Of a stretch of 64,000 nucleotides of DNA, positions 14,300 through 26,259 are shown in pieces. The notes below the pieces were generated by a model. That model saw only the letters and a list, made by a program, of their open reading frames with translations. It was not told the DNA's origin and did no database searches. How positions within the stretch are numbered: position 1 is the stretch's first letter; every line of letters begins with the position of its first letter. Source of the stretch: Cordia subcordata (Eukaryota > Streptophyta > Magnoliopsida > Boraginales > Cordiaceae); assembly GCA_028554755.1 (NCBI GenBank), contig JAPTOF010000006.1, forward strand, positions 1,358,501-1,422,500. Reading direction: 5' to 3'. The translations under genes were made by a program, and so were the position numbers.

Positions 14300-15624
14300 T
14301 AACTTACAAAATTTTGCGTACCAGTAAAAGAAGTATGCCTAAATCCTAATGCAATCAATTATAATTTGGAGTTGCACCATTGTCCTGGAACCATTGGATG
14401 ACATAGCCTTCTTGCAAACCGGGGGGGCTCAATTTTTTTTTTTTGTTCTTTTTTCCCAAAAAGATATAAATGTTGGGGAAATTTAATTTGTTTAGAGAAA
14501 CAAAGTCTTGCTCATAATCTTGTTCTTTCTTAACACCCCCACCCCCCCTCTTTTTCTTTCTTTATAATCAAATCTTGTGTTGGAGTTCTGATGGACACGT
14601 ATAGCACTATGCCTTCTCGTATCACCGATAGGTAGTACCAAATGAGAGACAAAGTCGGCTAATTGCGCGTGGAATATGATGAGCCCGAATGGGTTTTCAC
14701 ATTTTATACACACAAAAGATCTTCAGCTGCAGATAAAAGAGAGAGTTTTTTTTTTTAATAAAAGACAGCGGTTCCCAGATCAATAGTTGAGAAAAATTGT
14801 AAGAATAGGTCAATAGTCAATGCTGCTGCTAACCCTTGAAGGGCATGATTTGAAAAAAAAGATGAATATTCTGAGCAGTAGTAATTTTTTCTATATATTT
14901 CTTTTTTGTCGGTGCATTTGGTAGTATTTTTTTTTCCTCTATACTTCTTTTAGTCGATTCTTCTGATTTTGTATGCCGATAAAAAAAGAAAAAGAAAAAG
15001 AACTTCATACGAAATATTGTGGTAACATTGACATTCACAAAAGTGCTTTAACCAATTTGATTAATATTGATGGCATTATCATAGAATTACTCAACAATTT
15101 TCTATTATTTTCCAAAGCGTCGAATGTGAGGTGCTCTTCTTCTTCTTCTTCTTCTTCTTCTTTTTTATTTTTTTTTTGGGGGATAAAAAACGCTGAAGGT
15201 GAGAATAATCCAAAATGGACCCCCCAAATAAAAAAGAAAAAGCGAGAAAATGGATAAATGTGCTAAAAAAAAGAGCACCGAAGAAAGAATATTTTTTGAA
15301 AAGAAAAAGAAAAGAAAAAAGTTCATGTTCAAGAGTTCATGCAGGCATGACTAGCTAATATGATGATAACGTGGAAGAAGAAAGAGGTGGTTGTGGTCAT
15401 GATCAACCAAAGAGGCTTAGACAGTTTCTCGACCTTTTATTTTGTCCCTTGAAATTCTCTCCTTCTCCGCACTTGTCTCTCTTCTCTGTAAAACACCAAA
15501 AACTTGTCGTGGTTTTTTTCAACTTTCAAAGGATCTCTACTTCTCCTTCATCTCCATTTCCAAGATCTCTCATTTCCCTAATTTCTTCTTTTCATTTCGC
15601 GAGGATCTTACCTATCAACACACC
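14300..15624. other. intergenic, ZCCHC9-like 3' end to ADF leader
   Basis: No coding frame is supported. It holds the 3' UTR of the zinc-knuckle gene (first few hundred bases), many homopolymer runs, a (TTC)n tract near 15137-15162 and, in the last ~150 bases, a pyrimidine-rich stretch that is probably the 5' UTR of the actin-depolymerizing factor gene. Confidence 0.5.
15137..15162. repeat. (CTT)n microsatellite
   Basis: Eight to nine CTT units followed by a T-rich run. Confidence 0.85.
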
Positions 15625-17220
15625 ATGGTATCTCTTCATTTCTCTTTTTGTGTGTCCATGCATTTGTGTTTTTGTTGATTTGATGTTGATGACTTACACA
15701 CAACATCCATGAATCATGGAGCATTAATTGTTTCACGATTTTATTTAATTTTCTTTTGGTGTTCCAATAATGAATCATGATCTTCTATCTTCAGTGTCTC
15801 GCAAACAGAATTCTCTCATAATAATATTATATGGTTGTGAGAAGATTTATAAACAGAAAAAATGGGTTAGAATAGGCTAGGCAAGGAATGAGAAATCGCA
15901 AAGGATCACAGATAGTTGCTCTCTCCTTAGTGAAAGAGCCTTTGACCCGCTACAGCGGCATGCATTATGGCCATCCAATGAGACGATCTTGCTTTCAATA
16001 ATAATCGGTGCAGTCATAGTAGCTTTGGCATTAGGGAGATCAATTTCGGGGCCATTAGAAAAATTGATTGTGCTTATGTTCTCTCTGTAGCGAAAGAAAT
16101 GGAAAAGGGGAAAACTTTTTCTTCGAAAAAGACTCATTTTTTGTATGTGATTTTTTTCTTCTGTCACATGTAGACTTTGTAGACATTTCATCACCATGAC
16201 ACATTAGCACCATGCAATTCTTCATGGAAATTCACGGAAATAATTTAAATGTTCGTTATCACAACTTTTTCATATTTCTAAATTAGATCATTTGAACCTT
16301 TTAAGTAATATAGATATAAATAAGATTTAGCAAAAGTTCTATGACAAATTCTTATGATGCAAAGTGCAAATCTGTCTTCACGACGTTTGTTGGGAACAGG
16401 CAAATTCAGCGTCTGGAATGGCTGTGCACGATGACTGCAAGCTGAAATTCTTGGAGTTAAAAGCCAAAAGAAACTATCGTTTCATAACCTTCAAGATCGA
16501 GGGTCAACAAGTGGTTGTTGATAAGCTCGGAAGCCCTCAGCAAAGTTACGAGGATTTTACTAATTCCCTCCCTGCTGATGAATGTCGCTACGCTGTCTTT
16601 GATTTTGATTTCACCACTGATGAGAACTGCCAGAAGAGCAAGATCTTCTTCATCGCCTGGTAATTAATTACTCCTTTTGCTAATATAATTTCGAACGATG
16701 CAATGAGTGGTCGATGTAGATCTCTAGAAGGTTCCTACAATTAAGATTAAGCGTAATATAATCTCTTTTCGTTATGGGTACCAGTTATGTGTAATAGGTT
16801 TGGGGCGGGGATAGCCGTCTCCAGACGTAACCTTGACATACCATGAGTAAGGGGTGTCTGCCTATTAGGCATTGTCCATTGTAGGGGTATGATCACGCGT
16901 TCATACTAATAGCCCAAAGATTTTAAATTTATGAAAGGGTCTTTCGTTCTTTATTAAACCAATAAATATGATAAGTGATGTTAGAAAGTGATATACGATA
17001 TTTGATCGAAGGGAAACAATCGATTCATGGTTGGCCAGAATATATATATGTATATATTTTTTGTTACAGGTCACCAGATACATCAAAAGTTAGGATGAAG
17101 ATGGTGTACGCAAGCTCCAAGGATCGATTCAAGAGGGAGCTGGATGGGATTCAAGTGGAGTTGCAAGCAACAGATCCTAGTGAAATGAGCTTGGACATCA
17201 TAAAGGGGCGTGCACTCTAA
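15625..17220 (+). CDS. ADF: actin-depolymerizing factor, ADF7/ADF10-like (3 exons, 137 aa)
   Basis: ADF/cofilin binds G- and F-actin, severs filaments and speeds turnover in the cytoplasm. Coding exons are 15625-15627 (only the ATG), 16400-16659 and 17070-17220; total 138 codons with stop. A first coding exon holding just ATG is the hallmark of plant ADF genes and supports this start. The protein begins [18 protein letters not shown], with Ser6 (the conserved regulatory phosphosite). It contains the ADF core [26 protein letters not shown] and the actin-binding helix [18 protein letters not shown]. It ends in DIIKGRAL. The short [10 protein letters not shown] segment and the DIIK-x-RAL tail match subclass IIa proteins (Arabidopsis ADF7 and ADF10, expressed in pollen) rather than the vegetative ADF1-4 type. 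Expression here is inferred from that subclass. No lesion is seen. Confidence 0.96.
15877..16197 (-). other. 106-codon open frame antisense within ADF intron 1
   Basis: An uninterrupted minus-strand frame sits inside the first intron of ADF. Base composition at 15880-16110 is less AT-rich than the rest of the intron. The deduced peptide has no domain I recognise (it includes [20 protein letters not shown]). It may be an inserted fragment of unknown origin or a chance frame. No splice partners or promoter were identified. Confidence 0.2.
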
Positions 17221-17900
17221 ATATATCATCACATCTTGCTCCAACACTGCTGTTATAATTTCTTGAGGCATTTGTATTTCTGTTTTTTTTTTGTCTCTCT
17301 TGCGTTTATGTTATTCTTGTACCAGTTAATTAGTGGGATGTAATATTTTTATAATATTACTGTAAAACTTCATATCTTGGAAACATATCATGTTCTTGGA
17401 TGGCCTGCAAAAATGCTCTCTTTTTGATTTAAAGTCAGAAAAAGAATTTCCTTCGAAAGGGTTCAAGTTTTCTGTGATTTGAATGTCATGAGATGATGAT
17501 GGAGGCAGGAGGTCATTTTCGCCACAGTACTAAGAAATGGAATTCTAAAATGGCACTTTATATCTCTGGAAAACAAAAGGTATTTATATTAGAGAGTGAG
17601 TTAGGGCTTAAGATCATACCGAAAGACATATTTGATGGACAACAATTGAATCTTCCTGAATTAATTGGTCTCAAATTGTCCAATTTGAAAAAATTGAAAC
17701 CCTTTTTTATTGAATGAACATAATACTTTTAATTTGAAAAAATTGAAACTTTTTTTTTTGAATTAACATAATACTTTCCAAAAATTGAAATTCTTGATAA
17801 GTGGAGGAACAATATCAGTCATTTCAACTATGTAAAGTATAAGACGAATTCTCATTTCAACCCTAAATAAATGGTTAACTCCTTCAACAAGGATAAGCAA
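17221..17900. other. ADF 3' flank
   Basis: Contains the ADF 3' UTR. A short duplicated phrase with TTTGAAAAAATTGAAAC occurs at about 17684 and 17734. A 74-codon plus-strand frame at 17493-17717 has no recognisable domain and is not called as a gene. Confidence 0.4.
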
Positions 17901-17904
17901 ATAT

Positions 17905-19085
17905 GAGTGAGCATTATTCAATCATAACTCAAACCCGACTTGAAATAATAATTCAGTTCAATTATTTTGGTAATTCAATTTGACCTCAGTTAGCATTTTT
18001 TATTTTTCAGCGTTCGGTTTCGGTTATGGTTATTGTTCCAAAAATTCAGTTAATAACAAAATTAAATGAAATATCAAAACTGCATCGTTTTTGGCTTCTA
18101 AGTGATGTTTAACTGCTTATTCTCTAGATACTTATATGAAACCTAAATATCCTAATCCTTTAATTTACTCCCTTAGATTAACTCCAATAGCTGACCTATT
18201 TTTTTTATATTTAGAGGGATTTAGTTCATTTTATATATTTAGGGATCTCCTATTTTAGTTTTATTCCAATAGTTCCCTTATTTTTAATCAAACTCTTATT
18301 TTAAGGACTCTTTATTTTATTTTCACTCCAACAACTTATCTATTTTAAAAAAAAAACCTCTTTTTTTTTTTCCTTTTCTTATTTGAGTTAAATTTTTTTT
18401 GTCAATTTTTTAGGTATCCATTTTGTTTATTATATTTATACGTAGAAATTAATTAATTAATTATTATCCATTTTTTTTATGTTATTAAACTTAGAGAGCT
18501 AGAAAGGGGTTAGATTTGTAACCCTGTACATGGACTGAACAAAAAATCGAAAAGGACCCTTAAAATTTAAGAAGTGGGATAGGGGATGTTGGAAATCATT
18601 TCCCCTTTTCGACCCCTAATTTAAAACACGGAGCCCTTTAGGGGCTCAGTTAGAAAGAGCCTTATTGAAAAACTCATGCAGTCACGCCTCACTTACTTGC
18701 CTAAGCCCAACGCCAACAGCCTCTCATGCCCCTGCCCGACGCCGACGGCCCCCTCATGCCTTCACCTTGCAACAGCCCCCTATCAGTTTGTAAATTACTT
18801 TAGAATATTGCTCACTTTGTAGGAGTATCACTTTAGGAAGGGCACATTTCTGCAATTTTAGTTTTCAGATCAAGAAATAGCATTTCTGCAATAACCGAAT
18901 TTGTTAATTTAACGGAAAGGTAAACCTTATTTTTTCTAATTCGAATATTTCTATTATTAAGCCGAAAAAAATCAATTCTAAAAATTTGGTTATTCAACTA
19001 ATTCGACTTGATTTCGGTTATTAAAATTTCCAAACTTCGGTTTTCGATTATTTTGACTCAATTATAACCGAATGCTAAGCAAGAG
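17905..19085. mobile_element. nested repeat: outer inverted-repeat element with an inner MITE
   Basis: The outer ends are imperfect inverted repeats: sequence around 17912-17940 (GAGCATTATTCAATCATAAC) versus the complement of 19045-19075 (which reads TTAGCATTCGGTTATAATTG). Subterminal TTCGGTTA-type motifs occur near both ends. Inside, about 18172-18655 resembles the ACTCCAATAG-ended family seen at 25370-25771 and 59182-59573, so this looks like one element inserted into another. About 18665-18780 is unusually GC-rich, with the phrase CCTCATGCC repeated. No transposase frame is present, and boundaries are approximate. Confidence 0.5.
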
Positions 19086-19214
19086 CTTGATAAACTCTTG
19101 AAACAAAACGAAATACAGATACATATGCTACAACAAAATGATTATGTATACTGAATATGCTAAAAGATAACACAAAAAGTAAAAAAGGAGACTAAAGGAA
19201 CATTTTCTCCTGCT

Positions 19215-22200
19215 TTATATTTGTCTGTCCCAGTATTCTTTTTCCCATGACTCTACTTGCTCTATAGAAGTTTGTTTCTTCTGAAGAAGCGAATGAAGAG
19301 TTCCAGGATCGTAGGGAGGAGGCATGGTGCATGGGGTTGCATCGGAGGGGCCTTTGACGAGAGAGTCCTCCATGAAATTCTTCTCCAATCCTAGTGCCGG
19401 GCAAGCCATCGACTCTGAACATAGTTCAACTGCTTTCCGAGGCACGGTGGGCTTGTATTTCAAGAGCTTGGCGTACTCACTCAAGAGATGGAACATGTAA
19501 TCATATACATAATCTATTTTCAGTTGATCTTGGATGAAGTTGCTTGCTGCCCTGCCTATAGTTTTGGCCTGTCAAACACACAGAGAGAGAGAGAGACTTT
19601 TAGCAAAGGAGGAATAACATTACGATCCCGCCACTTCTTGTGTCAAAAGATGCAGGAAACCAGCATAACCGTCATCAAGAGGCGATCTTTGAAGATCACG
19701 ATGATATTATTGCCTGAGAATCTAAAAATAAAATTTACATCCTTTACACAATATGATGTTAATATATTCTAAACAATTCATCCAAAGTGACTTTAAAAAG
19801 AAATAAAATTTGTGCATCTGACTCTTAATTGTGGTTCTACTCTACCTTTTGCAATCTTAAAAGAAGTTTGTTAGCCAACAAGGGCTGATTCCTTTTCACC
19901 TTTTGTTGTTGGAGATAAAAAATGAGATGAAAATCTAATTGTAATGATTTAACGGACGTAATCTTTTCAATATTTGATTATTGTATTCAAATCACACTTA
20001 TCATTATTGCAATAGAGAACCTCTGGTGTGCAATGCATGTGCCACAGTAGCCAGTTATGTTGAATAACTGAAACAAAAGTGTGTACCTCTTCCACGTGGC
20101 TGTTGCCCCAGTCGACCGCATATTTGATAGATCTGCATTTGTCATCATCCCTTATGGGCCAGTAATGTTGCAGAGGCATCAAACTTCTAGTGAAGAAATC
20201 GTAGTAGTGAGGCTTCACAAGTAAAGTAAGAGAATCACAGGCCAGTATGTATTTTTCGCTCACAGACCACGCAGACCCTTCAATATAGATTTTGAATCTG
20301 TACAGGAATCAACAAAGAAATTAACTAACTCTCACGAACTATCAACACAGATGCAACATGGAGTAAATGTTCGATATTTATATTTACAGCAAAATTTAGA
20401 GACAAGAGCTAAAGGAAAAGATACTCGAGAAAAATCCAAACGTCTAGCGAAAAATGGAAAAGTTGAACCAAGCACACTTGACGTTTACCTGTGAATGCAT
20501 TGGCTTGCTAAATCCGATTGCTTGTATCCTTGTTCTTGTTCATGTCTCCAGTCCTGTCACATATTTCCCGTCAGTTGCTTCGAACTTTAGGCTTTTAGTT
20601 CCACCTTCTCTCGACACCAAATTATATGACTAATACAACATATGACATGTTTACGTCAATTATCCAATTAACATAGACCATGACAAATTTTAGAAGCAGA
20701 TCAACGATCGAAATACCCTCGTTCTCCTGCCAAGAATACGTTTACATGAAGCACCATGGTACTGTTATTATACGTTCATACTATTTCCACAGATCCAGCA
20801 ATGTCTTTATGCAGCAAAATTAATGAAAACAACACACATTATACAAAATGAAGAACTGACCTGAGCAAATACGCGGGCTCCCCAGTCCTGTTTGTCTGAG
20901 ACATTACATTTGAGCAAATCCATCCTGGTATTTGCCACGACCGGATTACCTTTCCAGTAAGCATGCGGTTCTCTGTCTTCCCATCTCATCCTCTCATTCC
21001 CTTCTTTTAAGTCCTTCGATAAACCCACCCATGGCTTTATATTAATTTCAGGCCTGCACAAAGTTTCCCAAAGACAAGCTTACTCTAATTAAGGTATTTA
21101 CTAGTCACCAGAACTGAAAAAACAAAAGACGCAAACAACAAGAATAAATGATACTAAAAGTCAAGACCTCATACCATCCCCAGAATGACCAGTCCGGAAA
21201 TACAATGTCCAATGTGGAATCATTCCCGCAGTATCGGAACAATGGTGGTGGGGGTGAGGCATTGGGGCCTTGATACGATTCTGCTTTAATTACCGGCCAG
21301 TCAACGCAGTCAAACATTAAGTCCAAGTCGGGCAATTTACCGGGGTACCTCCGTAACAACTGTAGGATCCCCCACAGAGTAAAAGTGTCTCTAGTCTGAA
21401 AAGATTTGATATATCTCTCTATGTAAGCAGTCCCGTTCACAATAATCAACCGAAAATTGGCCGTCTTTTTTGCCCTCTTCAACATTTCTCTAGTGATCCC
21501 TGTCTCTCTCCACGGCCACAGATCATCGTGGATCCAACGGAAATAATCCGGACACGTATGCGCCGGTGATTGTGATTGTAATAGATCCTCAATTTGACAA
21601 GTCAATTTTGATGGGTAGTACGCAGCTGGACATGTTCTTGTTTGATTTCCAAGTGAACAATTCAAGGGAATGTCCAATGCTGTCGAGGGCCTTTTCGAGA
21701 TTTTCGGACTTTGGCTAGGGTTGTCACCAAATGTTACTGTGATCAAGGGAGATTTCTTTGCTGAATTTCCATCCAAGAACTGAAACCGGAAATACAAAAT
21801 AAAACTCAATATTTGCTAATAAAAAAGGGTCTTTTTTTTCTTTTTTTGTTTGTCGGAATAAAATGTTCTAATTACTAGACATAATTGTAACACTAGATAT
21901 TATTCTAAGGACTGATAAAATTCAACATGCATGATCAAATTTACTGACACGCTTGACAGCTAGCAAATCTAGCTGAGCTGCCGACAATCACGGCGTACAT
22001 TAACTTTTTTGTCTGAAATTTTAACAAGTGCAACAATGGAATGACAACGAAACCTCGTCAACCTAACAACTTTTTTTTTTTTTTCTTTTCTTGGTTTAGG
22101 TAAACATCATTCTTAATACGATCATTAATATTTATCATTCGTTTTTTTTTTCAGAAAAAAAAAAAAGAAAGAACAACAACGATGCAATAACTTTAATGGG

Positions 22201-22454
22201 TTTAGTTAAAGCAAATTCCAAAGAATATGAATGGTTTTTCCTTTTTTATTTTCGTCGATAGCTTCAAGGGGCTAAGTGACTACATAACAAAAAAGAAAAA
22301 ACAGAAATCTTACAGAAGTAGGATGGTCGAGGAAGCGCGTGGATACGAACGCTCCGATGAGGAGAACGGCGAACAAGGAGATCGCTCGTGAAGATCTAGC
22401 TAAACCCGTCTTGGCCAAAAAGGGTCTCCAGATCGTCTCAAACAACCCCTGCAT
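19215..22454 (-). CDS. CAP10/Rumi-type O-glucosyltransferase family protein (6 exons, 522 aa)
   Basis: A predicted Golgi/ER type II glycosyltransferase of the CAP10 (DUF821, Rumi/POGLUT-like) family; the plant acceptor substrate is not established. Minus-strand coding exons: 22454-22314, 21779-21175, 21053-20861, 20553-20489, 20297-20087 and 19568-19215; all GT-AG, 523 codons with stop. Residues about 24-39 (AISLFAVLLIGAFVST) form a single N-terminal membrane anchor after a short basic cytosolic end. A variable stem with Cys and N-glycosylation sites (NCS, NQT) follows. The catalytic domain runs from about residue 110 and shows family landmarks: CPDYFRWIHDDLWPW, DLMFDCVDWPV, FPDWSFWGW, WKGNPVVANTRMDLLKC, FKIYIEGSAWSVSEKYILAC and VDWGNSH. 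Length (about 500-540 aa usual) and exon phases argue for an intact gene. Confidence 0.93.
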
Positions 22455-22769
22455 TCTTCTTCCTTATTATCTTCACCTTTGTTGCATAACCTCATATGAC
22501 AAATACCATAAAAACCAAAAAAGGTGTAGTCTATAGGCTGATATTTTGGCTTCTGGGTTTTGAAGTGTAAATTTCACTGTTCTTTTGAGGGAGAGAAGTT
22601 GATTAACCTTTCAGAAAGTCAAGGTCAAATGTGGTGTTTCTTTGCTGTTTTGAAACATGTATATGAAATATTGGTTTGGTAAAGTTGGTATCAGAGAAGT
22701 ATATACATATATATATATATATATAACACACATTTCTGAAAAAGAGAAAAAGAAAAGAAGAGATGGTCT

Positions 22770-23167
22770 GGCCGGTTTGTTTTCTGTTTTTAAAAACAGT
22801 TTTTAATTTCCAAACATAGAAAAACAAAAGAAGAAAAACGTTTGATAGGCTGCTTTTGACTTTTAGTTTCTAAAAATAGTTTTTGAAGTAGTTGTTCTAA
22901 AAATAGAAAATAGATAAATAAAAATATATTTTCAACATCATATTTTTCAAAATTCCACAAAAATATGGGAGAGTTTATTTTATTAATGATAAATTTGTAG
23001 CTAAGATATCATTGTAATGACAAGCACTTTTCTATTTTAATCTCTCTTACTTTACTTCTATTCTATCTTAAAAAATTTCTAAACAATTTTTTTTAACTTT
23101 TATTCTCAAAAACTGTATTCAAATTATATTATGAAAATTTGTTTTCAAGCAAAAAAACAAACAGGCC
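22770..23167. mobile_element. MITE-like element with GGCC(G/T)GTTTGTTTT ends
   Basis: The left end GGCCGGTTTGTTTTCTG (22770 on) and the complement of the right end (GGCCTGTTTGTTTTTTTG, ending at 23167) form terminal inverted repeats around an AT-rich interior without coding potential. It lies just upstream of the glycosyltransferase start. No clear target duplication was found. Confidence 0.55.
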
Positions 23168-23260
23168 ACTAGGTTTCTGTAATGTATTGAGGGTACTGTT
23201 GGCTAACATGACATACATAGGTGTATTTTGGAGTTATTCTATACTTTGTAGTGTACGTTA

Positions 23261-23380
23261 AAGGGTGTTTGGTTTTGGTTATTTTGGATATTTATAAGCA
23301 TATAAAAAAAATATTTTTTTACTTGTTTTTTTATTATTTAAGTGCTTATAAATACTAAATAAGCAAAGTCAAACACCCTC
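23261..23380. mobile_element. short MITE, about 120 bp, with GGGTGTTTG inverted ends
   Basis: The left end AAGGGTGTTTGGTTTTGG and the complement of the right end (GAGGGTGTTTGACTTTGC) are terminal inverted repeats. TTAA occurs at both flanks. Tourist-like by appearance. Confidence 0.6.
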
Positions 23381-25039
23381 TTAATATTGCAAGGTGCTTG
23401 TTTGAACCATCTACCAAGCTTCCTAATCCTTCTTTTTCTTTGTTTTCTTTTTTTTTTTTTTTGGGGTCTTGGATTATAAGCAAACAAAGATTACAAAAGT
23501 AGTCTCGAAAATTGAAAAGAATGATCAATTATTGGCTCCTTACGATTGAATATATTAAATGTAAGTTTACATTCTCTCATTATATATATTTTGTGTCTAT
23601 TAGTTGGTTTGAAATATATATTGAAATATTCAATTGTATTGCAGAATTTATTTATTTTCAATATTAATATTGTTTGACATAAAATTCTCATCATAAAATT
23701 AAAGAAGAAATAGAAAGAAGGGTAAGGGAATGGTGGGATAAATAAATAAGAAGTAGCACAACAGAAGACATTAGGAACTACGCATAACACAATGGATCGA
23801 AGGAAAATATTGAAGTCCTAATGTAAATTTTAAACTTCAATATCTTGTTAATGCCAATGCAACACATTAGGACTACGCATGTAAATTTTGCTATTATTTT
23901 GAAACTAACATGACATAGTGCAAAAATAATACCAATGTAAATTTTGCTAATTGAAAATATTAGAAAACATAAAACATTTTTAGAAACAATACCAATATAA
24001 CACGGTTTTAGTCTGTTCTAGAGAAGAAGTTAAAGTTTTATTTTGTTGTTTGGACATCTGTTTAGTAGATGGAAAACGGTGAGACCACCGAGGTTGGGTT
24101 CACTGCGTTTCAAGGAACCAAAAAAAAAAAAAAAACAAACATAATATTGGAGAAAGTTTTGAGTGAGGATAAAATGTCAACGGGGTGATTCTTGAAGTTG
24201 TGTGAGGGAAATTTTTATGATTAGTCCCTGTTAATTTTTATTATTTTAAAATATTTAAATTAATTTTTAATATTTTATAAAAATATTTAAAATTAGACTT
24301 GAAAAATGTAGTCCTATTAATTTTTATTGTTTAAAAACATTTATATTAAACAAACTAGTCTCCATTATATGAACAAAATCATATTAATCTTCTATGTATA
24401 ACAAATTTATTCAAATTAGTTCCAATCTTTTTTATTTATTTTTTAAAAATATGAATTAGTTTGAATAAATTTGTAAAATATTAAAAAAATATTTTTCCTT
24501 AAAATAATTAGAACTAATTTGACTATTTTGGTTAAACGTTGGAAATTAATGTGAATATTTCTTTGCTTGCACTAGTCAATTAGGTGGCAGGAAGAGCTGA
24601 CAAAGTTGCTAATATATATTAATGACGTGTGCACGCAACACGGTGTAGGATTTGACGTTTAATTTGAAGGCCTCTATTTTAATTGAGGAAGTTCAACTAT
24701 GATCATAGTTCGATTCAGCATTTATAAAAGTCCAACAAATGATCCCGACCTTTTCAGAGAGACACTAATACGGCAAATGATGACCTTAAATTTTCCCAGG
24801 TTCCAGTACAAAAAGATATTCACAAATCAACCCGTCTAGTTTAGTATATGTTGCATCAAAGGACTTGTGGTAAAGATAATTACCTAACGACTTTATTGAT
24901 TTTCAACTCCTCTAACCGTGGAACTTTTACTACCATATGAACATGAAACTCTTTAAACTAGCATCATCCAAATTAAAAAAATTTGGCATGTACGCCATAC
25001 ACCCTAAGTTATGTGCACCAACATAACATGGGGTAACGG

Positions 25040-25290
25040 TTCACAATTTTTACACGTTTGTAATTTTTAAATCATATGCTTATAATTTTTATATATTCAC
25101 AATTTTTATATTATACTTTCGCAATTCTTATACATTCAAAAATTTTATATTATATATGCATAATTAATAAATAATGTGTTCACAACTTGCGGCCGATATG
25201 TTCACACCTATAAATTACACGTCCACACTTATCAACAACAAGTTCACAACTTTGATCGAAATATTCACAATTTTGAACAAAATGTTTATT
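25040..25290. repeat. degenerate short tandem repeat (TTCACAATTTT-like units)
   Basis: The phrases CACAATTTTTA, GTAATTTTTA, CACAATTTTTATA, GCAATTCTTATACA and CACAACTTTGA follow one another with 15-30 base spacing. Such arrays are often seen as filler inside plant non-autonomous transposons. Confidence 0.45.
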
Positions 25291-25369
25291 CTCCCAAACA
25301 GAAAAAGAAAAAAAAAGGAATAACTCCATTTACTCCATCATATTATCATGCGGAATTTGGCATCTATAC

Positions 25370-25771
25370 TAAGCCTGACTCCAATAGATTCCCTAAAACA
25401 CAAAAATCCTCATATTTAAGCGAATTGTTAATAGTAAAGTGCTCAAATAGTTCCCCTATTCCAATCCCCTAAATTTTATATTTTTTCCCAACCCTAAAAC
25501 AAAACACCCATATATAGAGATTTTTTTCATCTTCCAAAGTCAACACTCAAATCTCATCTCCCATTCTCATAGCTTTAAAATTATAATATTTTAAAATAAG
25601 AGAGCTATTAAAATAAAATTAAAATATGAATTTCTTACATTGAGAGTTTTAAAAAAATAGGAGAACTATTGAAATAAAATTAAAAATAAAAAATCTCAAA
25701 CTATAAAAAAATGATCCAAATTACTTAAAATTTAGGGGGGGGGGGGGGGAAACCTCTTGGAGACAGCCTAA
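25370..25771. mobile_element. MITE with AGCCTGACTCCAATAG-type ends
   Basis: The left end TAAGCCTGACTCCAATAG and the complement of the right end (TTAGGCTGTCTCCAAGAG) are inverted repeats. The interior shares long phrases with 59182-59573 (for example CAAAACACC followed by ATATATA, then CTCATCTCC and TTAAAAT). A 14-base G run lies close to the right end. Confidence 0.65.
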
Positions 25772-26259
25772 CAGTTTTCTTCAATTTTTGTACATTGAAC
25801 TCGTTCTACGTAAAACATTTATCAATTACCCGATGGCCGACGTAATTTTAGTTGCACAACGTGAGTTCTGACATAAGTATCGTACAATGGGTTCATGATT
25901 ACAAACTATAACTTTTTTTTCAGTTGAAAAATTACTTTCTAGACTTTTGAACTTTTGTATTTATCAATAATAAATTGACAACGTTTTTTATATTAAAATT
26001 AAAAAATTACTTTCTAGACTTTTTCAACTTTTTTATTTATTAGTAATAAATTGACATAGTTTTTTATATTAAAATTAAATAACTTAATTATATAATTATT
26101 TAAATCGCACCAAACGCTAGACTATTTATGAAGCTGCCCAAGCCAAGACTTTCATGTCAGTCGTTTAAAACCCTGACCTTTTTTCTTTTTTTTTATAAAA
26201 CCTCATTGCTTATTTTATTCTTTCTACAGATTACCAAAAGCTCGTACTTTTCTCCTGAA

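Larger units (their letters stand above)
23381..26259. other. intergenic, repeat-rich
   Basis: No gene is supported. About 24210-24560 is a degenerate dispersed repeat related to 4480-5000. About 25040-25290 is a run of degenerate TTCACAATTTT-type units. A MITE lies at 25370-25771 and ends next to a pure G run (about 25736-25749). Confidence 0.5.

Noticed and set aside
17493..17717. 74-codon frame downstream of ADF
   Set aside because: No recognisable domain; contains the low-complexity phrase [11 protein letters not shown] and lies in the ADF 3' flank.
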